A stretch of 64,000 nucleotides of DNA from Planctomycetota bacterium (GCA_013112555.1 JABFGK010000002.1:310001-374000); one strand, 5' to 3'. Shown: positions 37,137-46,354, counted from the first letter of the stretch. Notes: a model not told the origin generated them from the letters alone. Program-made: numbers and translations.

Positions 37137-39107
37137 TCATGATTCCTCATCCGATTCATCGGACTCAGCGGCTTCGTCACCATCACTCGTGCTGCCGTTC
37201 TTCTCCCCCGGCCACGGCTGGCCGAGCCAGTCCTCCCACGCAGCCTTCTGAGCGTCCGTCGGGCTGTCGACGCGCTTGATCTTCCACTTCCCGCGTGGCA
37301 CTGAGTCGAGCGTGATCATCATCTCACGCAGTTGGTCGTATCGGAAGTACTGAAAGGTCACCGTATCACCCGGCGCGAGATCATCAACGAGTTTGTTAAT
37401 CTGCGCTGCGTTCACACGCCGGCCGTTCATGGCAATGATCACGTCGCCGGGAATGAGCCCGGCACGGTAGGCCGGGCCGTCAGACCGCACGCTCCGTACT
37501 CGTGCCCCGCCGGCTGCCTCACCGGTATCCAACCCGAGGTATGGCACAACGGCGTTCTCAGGATCAACGGCGTCATCGCCGCCTTCCGTTTCGTCACCCT
37601 TGTCCTTCTTGGTCGCGTCTGTCTGATCGAAGAACAGCAGCAGCCCGACCGTGTCGAGTGCTGATTCGAAATCGAGTTCGGCTGTGCCGGCCACATACTC
37701 AGCATAGAACTGGGTGAACGATGCGTTGGTCATGTCTTCGAGCGTGGCGATCAGATCGCTGGTCGTCAGCCCGGGGCCTGACAGCGGAAACGCCTCGTAG
37801 AGACGACGAAGGACATCGTCAAGTGACATCTCATTCATCGTCCGCTTCCTCACCTCCATGTCGAGCAGCAGGCTGACGAGTGAGCCCTTGTTGTAGAATG
37901 ACACGGTGGAATTCACATCATCCGGCGTATGCCGATTGAACTTGATCCAGGCATCAAACGAGGATTCCTCAAGGCTCTGCACCTGCCGCCCCGGTCGGCG
38001 CAGAAACCGGTCGATTGATTCGCCGAGACTGGTGAGATACGCATCCGGCTTCTTGAGCCCGCCTCGGACCAGTATGATCGGCGTGTAGTAACTTGTCGTT
38101 CCTTCCGCGACCCAGAACAGTTTCGAGTAATTCTCGCGCTGATAGTCATACGGGTGAATGCCGGCCGGCCTGAGTTGTTTGACGTTCCACGTGTGAAACA
38201 TCTCATGCGACACGAGTCCGAGGAAGCGCTTGTACGCCTCATCATCCTCCAGCGATTCACGTGACGTCTGCATGATGGTGGAGTTCAGGTGCTCCGTCCC
38301 ACCACCAGCGCCGCGCCCGGCATGAATCATGAAGACATACTTGTCATACGGCATATTGCCGAAGACCGCTGCCTGCTGCCGCACGATCTCCGAGAAGTCC
38401 GCAATCATCCGGTCGGCATCGAACTGGGCATCACTCCAGATGGCGATCTCGTGCGGGATGCCGTCAACGTCGAACAGGATTCGCTCGTGGGTCCCGATTT
38501 CCAGCGGTGAATCGACCAGCACATCATAATCCGACGCGACGAACGTGCCCGGCCGGGACGGATGCTCAGCGAGCCCGGTCGAGGTCTCCCAGCCGTCCGG
38601 TGCGACGACGTGTACGTCGAGACTCACGCCCCGCCGCTGTGGCCAGTACATGAAGACCGACTCGCCGGAAAGATACGCGTGCGAATCATCGACGTGTCGT
38701 GTGCGATCGCCAAGCGAGTTGGCATAGATTCGATAGTCGATGCGCACGGCCTCTGCCCCGCCCGTCACGATCCGCCACGTGGACTTATCCGTTTTCCCGG
38801 TGGCCAGCACCGCCCCGCTCTTTCGGTCGATCGCCCGGACGTCGCGCACCGTGCCCGCCGGGTCAAGAATGACATACCGCCCCGGGCGCCAGGTGGGCAA
38901 CATCAGGTCGATGGCATCGGCCCCCACATCGTCAAACTCAATGGAGACGTCCACCATCTGAGTCTGCGGTTCGCTGAGTGTGACGGTATAGCGTGTCGGC
39001 GGCAGCGGCGATGACCCGGCAACGGCCTGGGTCGACAGGAGTTGCCCTTCCAGTGAAAGAAAGAGAACTGTCAACAGGGATCCCACGAGCCGGGTGGACT
39101 TGCGCAT
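37137..39107 (-). CDS. M61-family peptidase with PDZ domain
   Basis: A 656-residue exported protein of the glycyl-aminopeptidase (M61) family. It has a signal peptide (GSLLTVLFLSLEGQLLSTQA), an N-terminal beta domain, the segment GGGTEHLNSTIMQT that replaces the GGMEN loop, the zinc motif GLVSHEMFHTWNVKQLRP, and WVAEGTTSYYTPII with the third zinc ligand Glu. A PDZ domain follows near residues 545-625 (VPYLGLDTGEAAGG, AYRAGLIPGDVIIAMNGR). The C-terminus is acidic (DEAAESDESDEES). ATG 39107 has GGGAG six bases upstream. It is convergent with the cobalamin adenosyltransferase, 13 bases apart. Confidence 0.93.
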   Translation of the reverse strand: MRKSTRLVGSLLTVLFLSLEGQLLSTQAVAGSSPLPPTRYTVTLSEPQTQMVDVSIEFDDVGADAIDLMLPTWRPGRYVILDPAGTVRDVRAIDRKSGAVLATGKTDKSTWRIVTGGAEAVRIDYRIYANSLGDRTRHVDDSHAYLSGESVFMYWPQRRGVSLDVHVVAPDGWETSTGLAEHPSRPGTFVASDYDVLVDSPLEIGTHERILFDVDGIPHEIAIWSDAQFDADRMIADFSEIVRQQAAVFGNMPYDKYVFMIHAGRGAGGGTEHLNSTIMQTSRESLEDDEAYKRFLGLVSHEMFHTWNVKQLRPAGIHPYDYQRENYSKLFWVAEGTTSYYTPIILVRGGLKKPDAYLTSLGESIDRFLRRPGRQVQSLEESSFDAWIKFNRHTPDDVNSTVSFYNKGSLVSLLLDMEVRKRTMNEMSLDDVLRRLYEAFPLSGPGLTTSDLIATLEDMTNASFTQFYAEYVAGTAELDFESALDTVGLLLFFDQTDATKKDKGDETEGGDDAVDPENAVVPYLGLDTGEAAGGARVRSVRSDGPAYRAGLIPGDVIIAMNGRRVNAAQINKLVDDLAPGDTVTFQYFRYDQLREMMITLDSVPRGKWKIKRVDSPTDAQKAAWEDWLGQPWPGEKNGSTSDGDEAAESDESDEES

Positions 39108-39221
39108 ACACATCTCCCAATCAATCCTGCACCCTCAGTTCCGGAATAGAGGATACGCCCGGTTGGGGGCCCCGTCCGTGGTCGATTCGATGGAACAGCG
39201 CACGCCTGACCCCGGAGGGCC

Positions 39222-39262
39222 GATTGAAAGACACGAGGCCGGGTGAGTTCCCGACCTCGTGT
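39222..39262 (-). terminator. Probable terminator after the Cys-rich secreted gene
   Basis: On the minus strand ACACGAGG-T-CGGG pairs with CCCG-G-CCTCGTGT around AACTCA, followed by CTTTCAATC. The stem is strong; the T-tract is weak. It lies 72 bases after the stop at 39334 and upstream of the M61 gene. Confidence 0.6.
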
Positions 39263-39333
39263 GGTGCATCTGATGTATCGACACGCTGCAAGATGGCATC
39301 TGCACCACCGTGCCGGATTCTGCGAGATTCAGA

Positions 39334-41259
39334 TCAGTCAATGTCACCCTTGACCGTTGCCTGGCAGCCCGGGGTTTCGTCCTTCATCTCGCAGTCGATC
39401 CAGACTTCCATCTTGGTCTCAGAATCTGAGCGATATTGAACGGCTGCCGGGTCTCCCAGCCCATTGGATATGTTGGATTTCATGGTCTTGCTGTTCGACT
39501 TGATCGAAATCGTGACGGGGCACTCGCTCTCCGTGTCACCGACCGCGGCTATGACCGAAAATTTGTAGACCCCTATGTCGCCGCTCACAACGAGTTTCTT
39601 TCCAGTCTTGTCGTCGGCACACTTCAGTTTGGTGTACTCGAACTCAAAGTCATGCGCGTTGACCACCTCGACGTCTGCCGAGTTCCCTTCCGACAACAAC
39701 ATGCGGCCGACGTACCGTGATGCCCCGTAGTAGGCCAGCGCAGTCTGCTCGCCGGGGTTGAGCGTCACCTCGCTGCCCGGGATGTCATTCAAGTCTGCAT
39801 CCTGTGCCACCACGGTGATGGGAAACGGATTGGCGTCGGACATCGTGAACACGAAACCGGGCGTGTCGAGAGACGGGAGCGAAGCCGACAGCACATGATC
39901 TCGGCCGTCGTAGGGGAATGACAGCACCGTCCCGACCTCGCGCGCGATCCGGTTTGACATACATGAATCCGGGCAGGTATAGCGCTGGGCCGCCTGGGCA
40001 TAGACCACCATGCCCGCAGCCGCCTTGGGAATGGGTACGCTCGTCTGGTAGACACCCAGGTCATTAGCCGTCCCCTGGCCGATGATCTGGCTCGTCGGAT
40101 TCGGCGGCAGTTTCAGTTGAAAATCGACACACCATCCAATGGCCTCGAACTGAAACGCGCCCGGTTGCAGACTGTACAGCACGGCCACCTCGGCAAACGG
40201 GTCGGCCCCGGTCACCGTAAACGTTGCCATCTGTCCCGCACTGAAGTTCGAAACATCAAGCGAGAGGCATGGCCCCGGCAGCTCCGGGGCGTAGAAACAC
40301 ACCATGGTGCCAAGTGGGTCAGGACACAACGCAACCGCGTAGTCGTAACATTCATCGGGCGCGGAATGCATGCCGTCGGAGGGGTTGTCGTCATCCCATT
40401 GCGCCGGCCCCTGGTACCCCGGGTTGGCCGGCTTCGTTCCCCACAGCATCGGCTGAGCGCATGTGGCCAGTGTGATCTCCGTCCCGTTGTACGCCTGACC
40501 CAGAATCATCGAATACGCCCCGACCCCATCGAGCGGCAGTTGATGAAACAGCCCGGTGTCGCAGAGCAGATCTGCTGAATCGAACCAGTAGTAGCCGACG
40601 GATGAGGCGAGTATGCCGAAGTCCCAGATGATGCCGGAGTAGTAGCCACTGGCCGGCGGGCCGCTGCAGGTATCATCGAAGTCCTCGGCCGTGAACACCG
40701 CGACATAACACTGTTCACTCGTGCCGGGCCCGTTCACTTCCCAGTGCCAGGCAAACGATGCGCGCTCAGACTGCATCCCCGCGGAATTCGACCCGAGTTC
40801 CATATCGTTGACGGTGTACATATTGCAGTAGGTGGAACCAAAGAACCAGCGGCTGCTGCCCATCCCGCAGTCATCGCCGTACAGGCCGTCAGTCGGCATG
40901 CCCGGCATCCCGCCGTCCGGCTCAAAGCAATCAAAAGCCAGTGTTGAGGGCGGGCACGATGACAGTGGCGATGGGTTGCCGACTTCATACCACGGGCTCG
41001 TCTGCCTCATGTCCGGGCTGATGCGAGCCATCCGGACCGGCATCATATGTGGCCCGATCTCAGCAGCCTGCAGTGGGACATGGTACTTATCATGGCCGAT
41101 GGCCGGCTGCGACAGGCCGGCTGCGGCCCGACTTGTCGGCGACACGGTTCCAATCGTCGGCGCACTGGAATACGCCGACTGGGCCGTCACGACCGAACCC
41201 GGCGTCACTGCGGCGGTCACCAATGCAGTGGACATGACAATCCATGTGCGATCATTCAT
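39334..41259 (-). CDS. Cysteine-rich secreted protein of unknown function
   Basis: A 641-residue exported protein (signal peptide VMSTALVTAAVTPGSVVTAQ) not assigned to a known enzyme family. Residues 90-320 are rich in Cys, Gly, Trp and Tyr (STYCNMYTVNDMELGSN, FAWHWEVNGPGTSEQC, SGYYSGIIWDFG), which suggests a disulfide-stabilised beta sandwich. A middle segment (about 335-445: LDVSNFSAGQMATFTVTGAD, VLYSLQPG, SNRIAREV) is related to the C-terminal domains of the proteins at 27361 and 34916. The C-terminal 200 residues contain two further beta-rich blocks (DADLNDIPGSEVTLNPGEQT, VVSGDIGVYKFSVIAAVGDT). ATG 41259 has AAGGAG seven bases upstream. The motif TTTGCTAGGCT lies 107 bases before the start. 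A surface role is inference. Confidence 0.75.
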   Translation of the reverse strand: MNDRTWIVMSTALVTAAVTPGSVVTAQSAYSSAPTIGTVSPTSRAAAGLSQPAIGHDKYHVPLQAAEIGPHMMPVRMARISPDMRQTSPWYEVGNPSPLSSCPPSTLAFDCFEPDGGMPGMPTDGLYGDDCGMGSSRWFFGSTYCNMYTVNDMELGSNSAGMQSERASFAWHWEVNGPGTSEQCYVAVFTAEDFDDTCSGPPASGYYSGIIWDFGILASSVGYYWFDSADLLCDTGLFHQLPLDGVGAYSMILGQAYNGTEITLATCAQPMLWGTKPANPGYQGPAQWDDDNPSDGMHSAPDECYDYAVALCPDPLGTMVCFYAPELPGPCLSLDVSNFSAGQMATFTVTGADPFAEVAVLYSLQPGAFQFEAIGWCVDFQLKLPPNPTSQIIGQGTANDLGVYQTSVPIPKAAAGMVVYAQAAQRYTCPDSCMSNRIAREVGTVLSFPYDGRDHVLSASLPSLDTPGFVFTMSDANPFPITVVAQDADLNDIPGSEVTLNPGEQTALAYYGASRYVGRMLLSEGNSADVEVVNAHDFEFEYTKLKCADDKTGKKLVVSGDIGVYKFSVIAAVGDTESECPVTISIKSNSKTMKSNISNGLGDPAAVQYRSDSETKMEVWIDCEMKDETPGCQATVKGDID

Positions 41260-41576
41260 TGTGTTTCTCCTTGCGAGTGATCGATCTGGTTGCATCGGTG
41301 GGCAGATAGACAGAAACCGACTCTGACCACCTCACAGAGCAGCAGGTTCGACGACCTGACCGGCCTAGCCTAGCAAATTGCGAGCACACCCAAATGGTAA
41401 AAGTCCGATATTTATCGGTTAAATGTATTGACGATTTTCGCAGTGACAAATCGTTAATACTCCGCCTTGAATTCAATGCGCGTCGATCCGGAGGACTTGT
41501 TATGATACATGTTCGTCAATCAGTCTGACCGACGATCCGGCTGGTCCCCTGCTGCTGCCAGAAGTGGAGAATCAAC
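41260..41576. promoter_or_regulatory. AT-rich divergent control region with dyads
   Basis: This 317-base region lies between the Cys-rich secreted gene (minus) and the ECF sigma gene (plus). It is the most AT-rich part of the neighbourhood. It holds CCGATA-TT-TATCGG (41405-41418) and TTGACGATTT paired with AAATCGTTAA across ten bases (41428-41457), plus the element TTTGCTAGGCT on the minus strand. TTGACG could be a -35 hexamer, but the nearest -10-like sequence (TAATAC) is 21 bases away. Confidence 0.4.
41367..41377 (-). promoter_or_regulatory. Candidate upstream element TTTGCTAGGCT (Cys-rich secreted gene)
   Basis: Minus-strand TTTGCTAGGCT, 107 bases before the start codon at 41259. It is identical to the copy at 29010-29020, at nearly the same distance from the subtilase start. 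Confidence 0.4.
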
Positions 41577-42197
41577 GTGCAGGCACCCGGTACCGCAAGA
41601 CATCCTGATGAGCCGAACAGACCGGCTGCACGGCCCTCACCTCCGGCATCCCCACCTGCCCATCAAACCGCAGTCGACTTCCTGTACGGCGAACTGCGCG
41701 TCATTGCGGCTGCCTGCATGCGAATGGAACGACCGGGGCCGACATTACAGCCGACGGCAGTCGTGAACGAAGCCCTGGCACGGCTGCTCTCACAATCGGA
41801 TTTGAAGTATTGTGACGCGGACCACTTCCGTGCACTCGCAGCGATGATGATCCGCAGGATACTCGTGGATCATGCGCGCCAGCAGAAGGCATTGAAGCGA
41901 GGTGGCGGGGCCCCGAGAATCCAGGTGGAGCCGGCCTATCTGGACGGCGCGGGAAACGAGCACCACTCCCATTTCTCTGCAGGGATCGAGACCCTGTGGC
42001 TCGACGATGCATTGAACAAACTCGGTGAGTTGAACAAGAGGCACGCGGACATTGCAGAAATGAAGTTATTCGGGTCCATGACCGATCAGGCGATCGCCCA
42101 TCGGCTTGACCTCTCCCGCAAGACGATCAGTCGAGATTGGATCATGGCACGAGCCTGGCTGTCCCGGGAACTGTACGGGGGGCCGGCCGGTGAATGA
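41577..42197 (+). CDS. ECF RNA polymerase sigma factor (TIGR02999 type)
   Basis: A 206-residue ECF sigma factor of the group found in Planctomycetota and relatives and often encoded beside Ser/Thr kinases. Region 2 covers VDFLYGELRVIAAACMRMER and LQPTAVVNEALARLL; the segment HFRALAAMMIRRILVDHARQQKALKRGG is diagnostic of the TIGR02999 group; region 4 is LNKRHADIAEMKLFGSMT with QAIAHRLDLSRKTISRDW as the helix-turn-helix. GTG 41577 is chosen with GGAG seven bases upstream. The N-terminal 30 residues are Pro-rich. Its stop overlaps the start of the kinase gene by eight bases, so the two are translationally coupled. No anti-sigma gene is adjacent. Confidence 0.93.
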   Translation: MQAPGTARHPDEPNRPAARPSPPASPPAHQTAVDFLYGELRVIAAACMRMERPGPTLQPTAVVNEALARLLSQSDLKYCDADHFRALAAMMIRRILVDHARQQKALKRGGGAPRIQVEPAYLDGAGNEHHSHFSAGIETLWLDDALNKLGELNKRHADIAEMKLFGSMTDQAIAHRLDLSRKTISRDWIMARAWLSRELYGGPAGE

Positions 42198-44916
42198 GGC
42201 CCAACGCTATGCGCTGATTTCGGAGATCCTGGCCGAGATCGCTGACCTGCATGTCGAGGAACAGGATCGAATTCTCATTGAACGGTGCGGGTCGGATCCG
42301 GCACTGCTGGCCGAAGCCAGATCACTGCTGAGCCATGTCCATGATCCGCGTCTCGGCAAGCCGGCCCCCGACCTTGAGGGCATGCTCGACCAGTTGGAGG
42401 ACGAGGTACGCCGGTCTGCAACCGGCCACACCTCGGTCACACCGGAGCGTTCCTCAAGCGAGCGGACGCCACTGCCCCAGCAGATCGCAGGCTACCGGAT
42501 CACGGGGGTGATTGCCCAGGGCGGCATGGGGATCGTGTACGATGCGGTACAGGAACACCCGACGCGCCGCGTCGCGCTGAAGGTGATCAGGCCGGGGCAT
42601 GCCTCGCCCGATATGATTCGCCGATTTCATATCGAAGCAGAAGCGCTGGGTCGGTTGCAGCACCCGGGGATCGCGCGCATCTACGAAGCCGGCACCGCTC
42701 AGATTGGCACGCAGCCGACGCAGCCTTTTTTTGCCATGGAGTACATTGAGGGGGAGCCGATCACAGAGTATGCCGCCCGCCTGGCATTGCCGATTCGCGA
42801 CCGAGTTCGGCTGATCATCCAGGTCTGTGAAGCCGTCCATCACGCCCATCAGAAAGGGGTGATCCATCGTGATCTGAAGCCGGCCAACGTGCTGGTGGAC
42901 CCCTCGGGGGTGCCGCGAGTCCTCGACTTCGGCGTGGCGCGACTGCTCTGGGCCGAGGGCGACCGGGATCGAAACACGGCGGCCGATCGGGTGACGGCAG
43001 CCGGGCATCTGCTGGGCACGCTCTCGCACATGAGTCCCGAGCAGCTGGAAGGACGGCAGGAAGACGTTGATACGCGAGCCGACGTCTATGCACTCGGGGT
43101 CCTCGCCTACCAGGTGCTGACCGGGCATCTCCCGCACGAGACGGACGGCATGAACCTGCTCGAAGCAGCCCGCTGCATCGTCGATCGCCCGGCCCCACTG
43201 TTGGGAAGTCATGACCGCACGCTGAAGGGTGACCTCGAGATCACCATCGGCAAGGCACTGCTGCGCGATTGCCGCGCGCGATATCAATCGGCCTCGGCCT
43301 TGTCTGCGGACCTGAGCCGGTACCTGAACAACGAGCCGATCGCTGCCCGCCCACCGACCACGCTGTACCAACTCACCATGTTCGCCCGCCGGAACCGCTC
43401 ACTTGTCAGTACGGTGGCGGTATTCATCGTGGTCCTGCTTACGGCATTGCTGGTGGTGTCGGGGATGACGATTTCGAGGGCCAGGGCATTGCACCGCGCA
43501 GAGAACGAACGGGCCGACTCCGACACGGTCCTGCAGTACATGACCGATATGTTTGCGGCCGCATCCCCGGACGCCCTCGGGCCGTCGGTCCCGATACTGA
43601 CGGTCCTGAATACGGCTGCCGCCGGCATTGAGTCCGAGTTCCCGAATCGGCCTCGGCTGACGATCCGTATGCGGACGACATTCGGCCAGACCTACCTGAA
43701 CCTGGGCGAACTGGACTCGGCCCGACGCGAATTTGAAGCCGCCTACGAGTTAGCGGAAGCAACGCTTGGACACACCGATCGAGACACGCTGACGGTCGGG
43801 CGCGAACTGGCCGGCGCGATGATGTACCAGGCCGAGTACGGCCAGGCAGAAACACTGCTGACAGACGTTCTGGAAACGAGCGAGTACGCGCTGGGTGCGG
43901 ATGATCCGGATACGCTGGCCGCCCGGTTCCTGCAGGCCGAATGGTACGGATTCCAGAGTCAATTCGAGGCGTCGCTGCAGGGATACTGGGAGGTCCGCGT
44001 CGTACGGGCACGGGTGCTCGGCCCGAACCATTCCGAGACGTTGGCGACCGAATCAGCAGTCGCGATGACGCTGGCGGAAATGGGGCGCTTTGACGATGCC
44101 GAAGAACTATTGCTCGATTGCATCAATCGGTTACGAGCGGCGATGGGCGACGACTTCAGCGGCACGATCAACGCCCTGAACAACCTCGTCTGGGTCCGGT
44201 TGATTCAGGGGCAGTATGCGCACGCCCTCCCATTGGCCCTGGAAGTGTATGAAGCCGCATTGCGGACACTGGGGACACGTCACCCGTACACACTCGTCTA
44301 TGCACACAATCTTGCCAGCGTCTATGAGGAACTCGGGCAGGATGCGGAAGCCGGCCGGATGTATGAAAAAACGCTCACGTTAAGCAGTGATATTCTGGGG
44401 CCGGAACACCCGGACACACTCATCACGGCCAACAACCTCTCCATGTGGTATGCGGCTCATGGGCGGCTCGAGGATGCGGTCGGACTCCAGGTTCAGACAC
44501 TCACTGCCCGCCGGGACGTGCATGGGGATCGCCACAGCGCCACGCGAATCTCGATGCTGAACCTCGGCCTGTTGTACCAGCAGACGGAGCAACACGATCG
44601 GGCTGAGCCGCTGCTGGCCGAGTCGCTGGCCGTCGCTCGGTCGCTGCTGGCCAATGAACACCCGGAAACGATCAAGACGATCCATGCCAATGTCCTGTCG
44701 CTGATGGCACTGCAGCGATATGACGAGGCCGAGCAACTGGCACTGGAGTACCACAGCCTGTGCAGTGATGCAACGAATCTGCCGTCGGCTCACTCAGCCC
44801 GGTTGGGAGCCGAGTTGCTCGTCGACCTGTATACCGCCTGGGGGCGCCCGGATGAGGCTCGACGTTGGCAGCCCGAAGCGGCACCGGAGAAGGAGGCATC
44901 AGACGAAGGGAATTGA
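42190..44916 (+). CDS. Transmembrane Ser/Thr protein kinase with C-terminal TPR-like repeats
   Basis: A 908-residue kinase. Residues 1-95 are a helical region; the kinase domain spans about 100-385 with the Gly loop VIAQGGMGIVYDA, Lys131 in VALKVIRPG, HRDLKPANVLVD (Asp228), DFGVARLL (246-248) and SHMSPEQ, so it should be active. A single membrane helix (about 405-430, VSTVAVFIVVLLTALLVVSG) is followed by an outer region of TPR-like repeats (TPR_10/12 type: LGPNHSETLATESAVAMT, LGPEHPDTLITANNLSMW). GTG 42190 is chosen because it overlaps the sigma-factor stop. The pair forms an ECF-kinase module: the outer repeats may sense a protein, and the kinase may set sigma activity by phosphorylation. 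That role is inferred from other such pairs. Confidence 0.92.
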   Translation: MNEAQRYALISEILAEIADLHVEEQDRILIERCGSDPALLAEARSLLSHVHDPRLGKPAPDLEGMLDQLEDEVRRSATGHTSVTPERSSSERTPLPQQIAGYRITGVIAQGGMGIVYDAVQEHPTRRVALKVIRPGHASPDMIRRFHIEAEALGRLQHPGIARIYEAGTAQIGTQPTQPFFAMEYIEGEPITEYAARLALPIRDRVRLIIQVCEAVHHAHQKGVIHRDLKPANVLVDPSGVPRVLDFGVARLLWAEGDRDRNTAADRVTAAGHLLGTLSHMSPEQLEGRQEDVDTRADVYALGVLAYQVLTGHLPHETDGMNLLEAARCIVDRPAPLLGSHDRTLKGDLEITIGKALLRDCRARYQSASALSADLSRYLNNEPIAARPPTTLYQLTMFARRNRSLVSTVAVFIVVLLTALLVVSGMTISRARALHRAENERADSDTVLQYMTDMFAAASPDALGPSVPILTVLNTAAAGIESEFPNRPRLTIRMRTTFGQTYLNLGELDSARREFEAAYELAEATLGHTDRDTLTVGRELAGAMMYQAEYGQAETLLTDVLETSEYALGADDPDTLAARFLQAEWYGFQSQFEASLQGYWEVRVVRARVLGPNHSETLATESAVAMTLAEMGRFDDAEELLLDCINRLRAAMGDDFSGTINALNNLVWVRLIQGQYAHALPLALEVYEAALRTLGTRHPYTLVYAHNLASVYEELGQDAEAGRMYEKTLTLSSDILGPEHPDTLITANNLSMWYAAHGRLEDAVGLQVQTLTARRDVHGDRHSATRISMLNLGLLYQQTEQHDRAEPLLAESLAVARSLLANEHPETIKTIHANVLSLMALQRYDEAEQLALEYHSLCSDATNLPSAHSARLGAELLVDLYTAWGRPDEARRWQPEAAPEKEASDEGN

Positions 44917-44966
44917 GCCTCGCTGCACGGTTTCAACCCGATACCGGGTCATCTCTGAGGGTTCGT

Positions 44967-45077
44967 CCTGATTTGATTCACCTGATATCCGATGCTACCT
45001 TGTGCATTCGTTGCCAACCGGACGGATTTGCAGGCAGCGCGTGTCCCTGGCAGCCGGTTCGGACGCATCAAATCAGG
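44967..45077 (+). promoter_or_regulatory. Structured leader or attenuator upstream of gapA
   Basis: CCTGATTTGAT (44967-44977) is perfectly complementary to ATCAAATCAGG (45067-45077) across 89 bases, and the 3' arm is followed by TAGTTTTT. Inside, AACCGG (45016-45021) pairs with CCGGTT (45054-45059). The element lies 46 bases before gapA and 50 bases after the kinase gene. It could terminate the kinase transcript or attenuate gapA. No known riboswitch was recognised. Confidence 0.4.
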
Positions 45078-45122
45078 TAGTTTTTCCCAGTATCACCTCG
45101 TCAACCGAGCAGGAGGTCGAGT

Positions 45123-46148
45123 ATGGCCATTCGCATTGGAATCAACGGTTTTGGAAGAATTGGTCGCCTTGTCGTTCGCAATGCGATCCGTCAGGGTGGG
45201 TTTGACCTGGTCGGCATCAACGATCTCGTGCCGGCTGACAATCTCGCCTACCTGCTGAAGTATGACAGCGTGCACGGCCGCTTTGATGCCGACATCGAAG
45301 CCGGCGAAGACTGGTTCACCGTCAACGGCGACAAAGTCGTCTGCTCGGCTGAGCGAGACCAGGCAAACCTGAAGTGGGACGAACTCGGGGCGGACTATGT
45401 GATTGAGTCCACCGGACTCTTCACCAAGTACGAGGATGCGATCAAGCACCAAAAGGGCAGTGTGAAGCGGGTCCTCATCTCAGCACCGACCAAGTCGGGA
45501 CCGGATCAGGTTCGGACGTTCTGCTACAAGGTGAACCACGAGGATTTCAACGCCGAGCGCGACACTGTCCTGTCCAACGCATCCTGCACCACCAACTGCC
45601 TCGCCCCGGTGGCAAAGGTCATCAATGACGAGTTCGGGCTGGACGAAGGCCTGATGACGACGGTCCATGCCGTCACGGCCACCCAGCCGACCCAGGATGG
45701 GCCGAGCAAGAAGGATTGGCGCGGCGGGCGGAACGCATATGTCAACATCATCCCGGCCTCCACCGGGGCAGCCAAAGCCGTCACGCTCTGCGTGCCGGAG
45801 TTGACCAACAAGTTGACGGGGATGGCCTTCCGCGTGCCGACGGCCGACGTCTCAGCCGTGGACCTGACGTTCCGGACCGAGAAGTCGACATCGCTCAAGG
45901 ACATCAACGCTGCCATGAAGGCTGCGTCGGAAGGATCCATGAAGGGCGTCCTGGCCTACACCGAAGAGGAAGTCGTCTCCTGTGACTTCATCGGCGATCC
46001 CCACAGTTCGATCTACGATGCGGGTGCCAGCATCGAGTTGAACGATCGCTTCTTCAAGATCATCAGTTGGTATGACAATGAGTCCGGCTATTCGAACCGC
46101 CTGCTCGACATGCTGCGGTTCATGGCCTCGAAGGACGGCGTGAAGTAA
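45123..46148 (+). CDS. gapA: Glyceraldehyde-3-phosphate dehydrogenase, type I
   Basis: Glycolytic NAD-dependent dehydrogenase converting glyceraldehyde 3-phosphate to 1,3-bisphosphoglycerate. The 341-residue protein begins with the Rossmann motif [19 protein letters not shown], has the active-site [16 protein letters not shown] (Cys near 154), THAVTATQ-like [44 protein letters not shown] and the C-terminal [18 protein letters not shown]-rich AGGAGGTCGAGT gives an excellent ribosome site. A strong terminator follows, so it is probably a single-gene transcript. No pgk is adjacent. Confidence 0.97.
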   Translation: MAIRIGINGFGRIGRLVVRNAIRQGGFDLVGINDLVPADNLAYLLKYDSVHGRFDADIEAGEDWFTVNGDKVVCSAERDQANLKWDELGADYVIESTGLFTKYEDAIKHQKGSVKRVLISAPTKSGPDQVRTFCYKVNHEDFNAERDTVLSNASCTTNCLAPVAKVINDEFGLDEGLMTTVHAVTATQPTQDGPSKKDWRGGRNAYVNIIPASTGAAKAVTLCVPELTNKLTGMAFRVPTADVSAVDLTFRTEKSTSLKDINAAMKAASEGSMKGVLAYTEEEVVSCDFIGDPHSSIYDAGASIELNDRFFKIISWYDNESGYSNRLLDMLRFMASKDGVK

Positions 46149-46181
46149 TCGGATTGACTTGACAATACAGATTCACCAGTA

Positions 46182-46214
46182 GGGGCACATTGCATGTGCC
46201 CCTCCTTTCTTTTT
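46182..46214 (+). terminator. Rho-independent terminator after gapA
   Basis: GGGGCACA pairs with TGTGCCCC around TTGCA, followed by TCCTTTCTTTTT. It lies 33 bases after the gapA stop. Confidence 0.85.
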
Positions 46215-46247
46215 CGACTTGCAAATTCAAAGGTGGCACGGCCCAAT

Positions 46248-46276
46248 CACCGCGACCACCGGTCGCGGCTTTGTGG
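46248..46276. repeat. 29-base repeat, copy 1
   Basis: A 29-base sequence with core CGACCACCGGTCGCGGCT, identical to the copy at 46504-46532. Its core is a near-palindrome around ACCGGT. Degenerate, reverse-oriented relatives lie at 51936-51963 and 52057-52079. Confidence 0.8.
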
Positions 46277-46334
46277 TGGAGGTACGGGAAGGTGGGAGGC
46301 ACCGCTCTTCGCCCGTCAGGGCGCATGAACGTAG

Positions 46335-46354
46335 CCGGCGGCTTCAGCCGCCGG
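46335..46354. repeat. Hairpin repeat CCGGCGGCT-TC-AGCCGCCGG
   Basis: A perfect 9-base-pair stem with a 2-base loop, of the extragenic palindrome type. A further GC-rich hairpin (CCGCCCGGAGGGCGG) follows near 46379-46393. No T-tract follows either. Confidence 0.6.
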
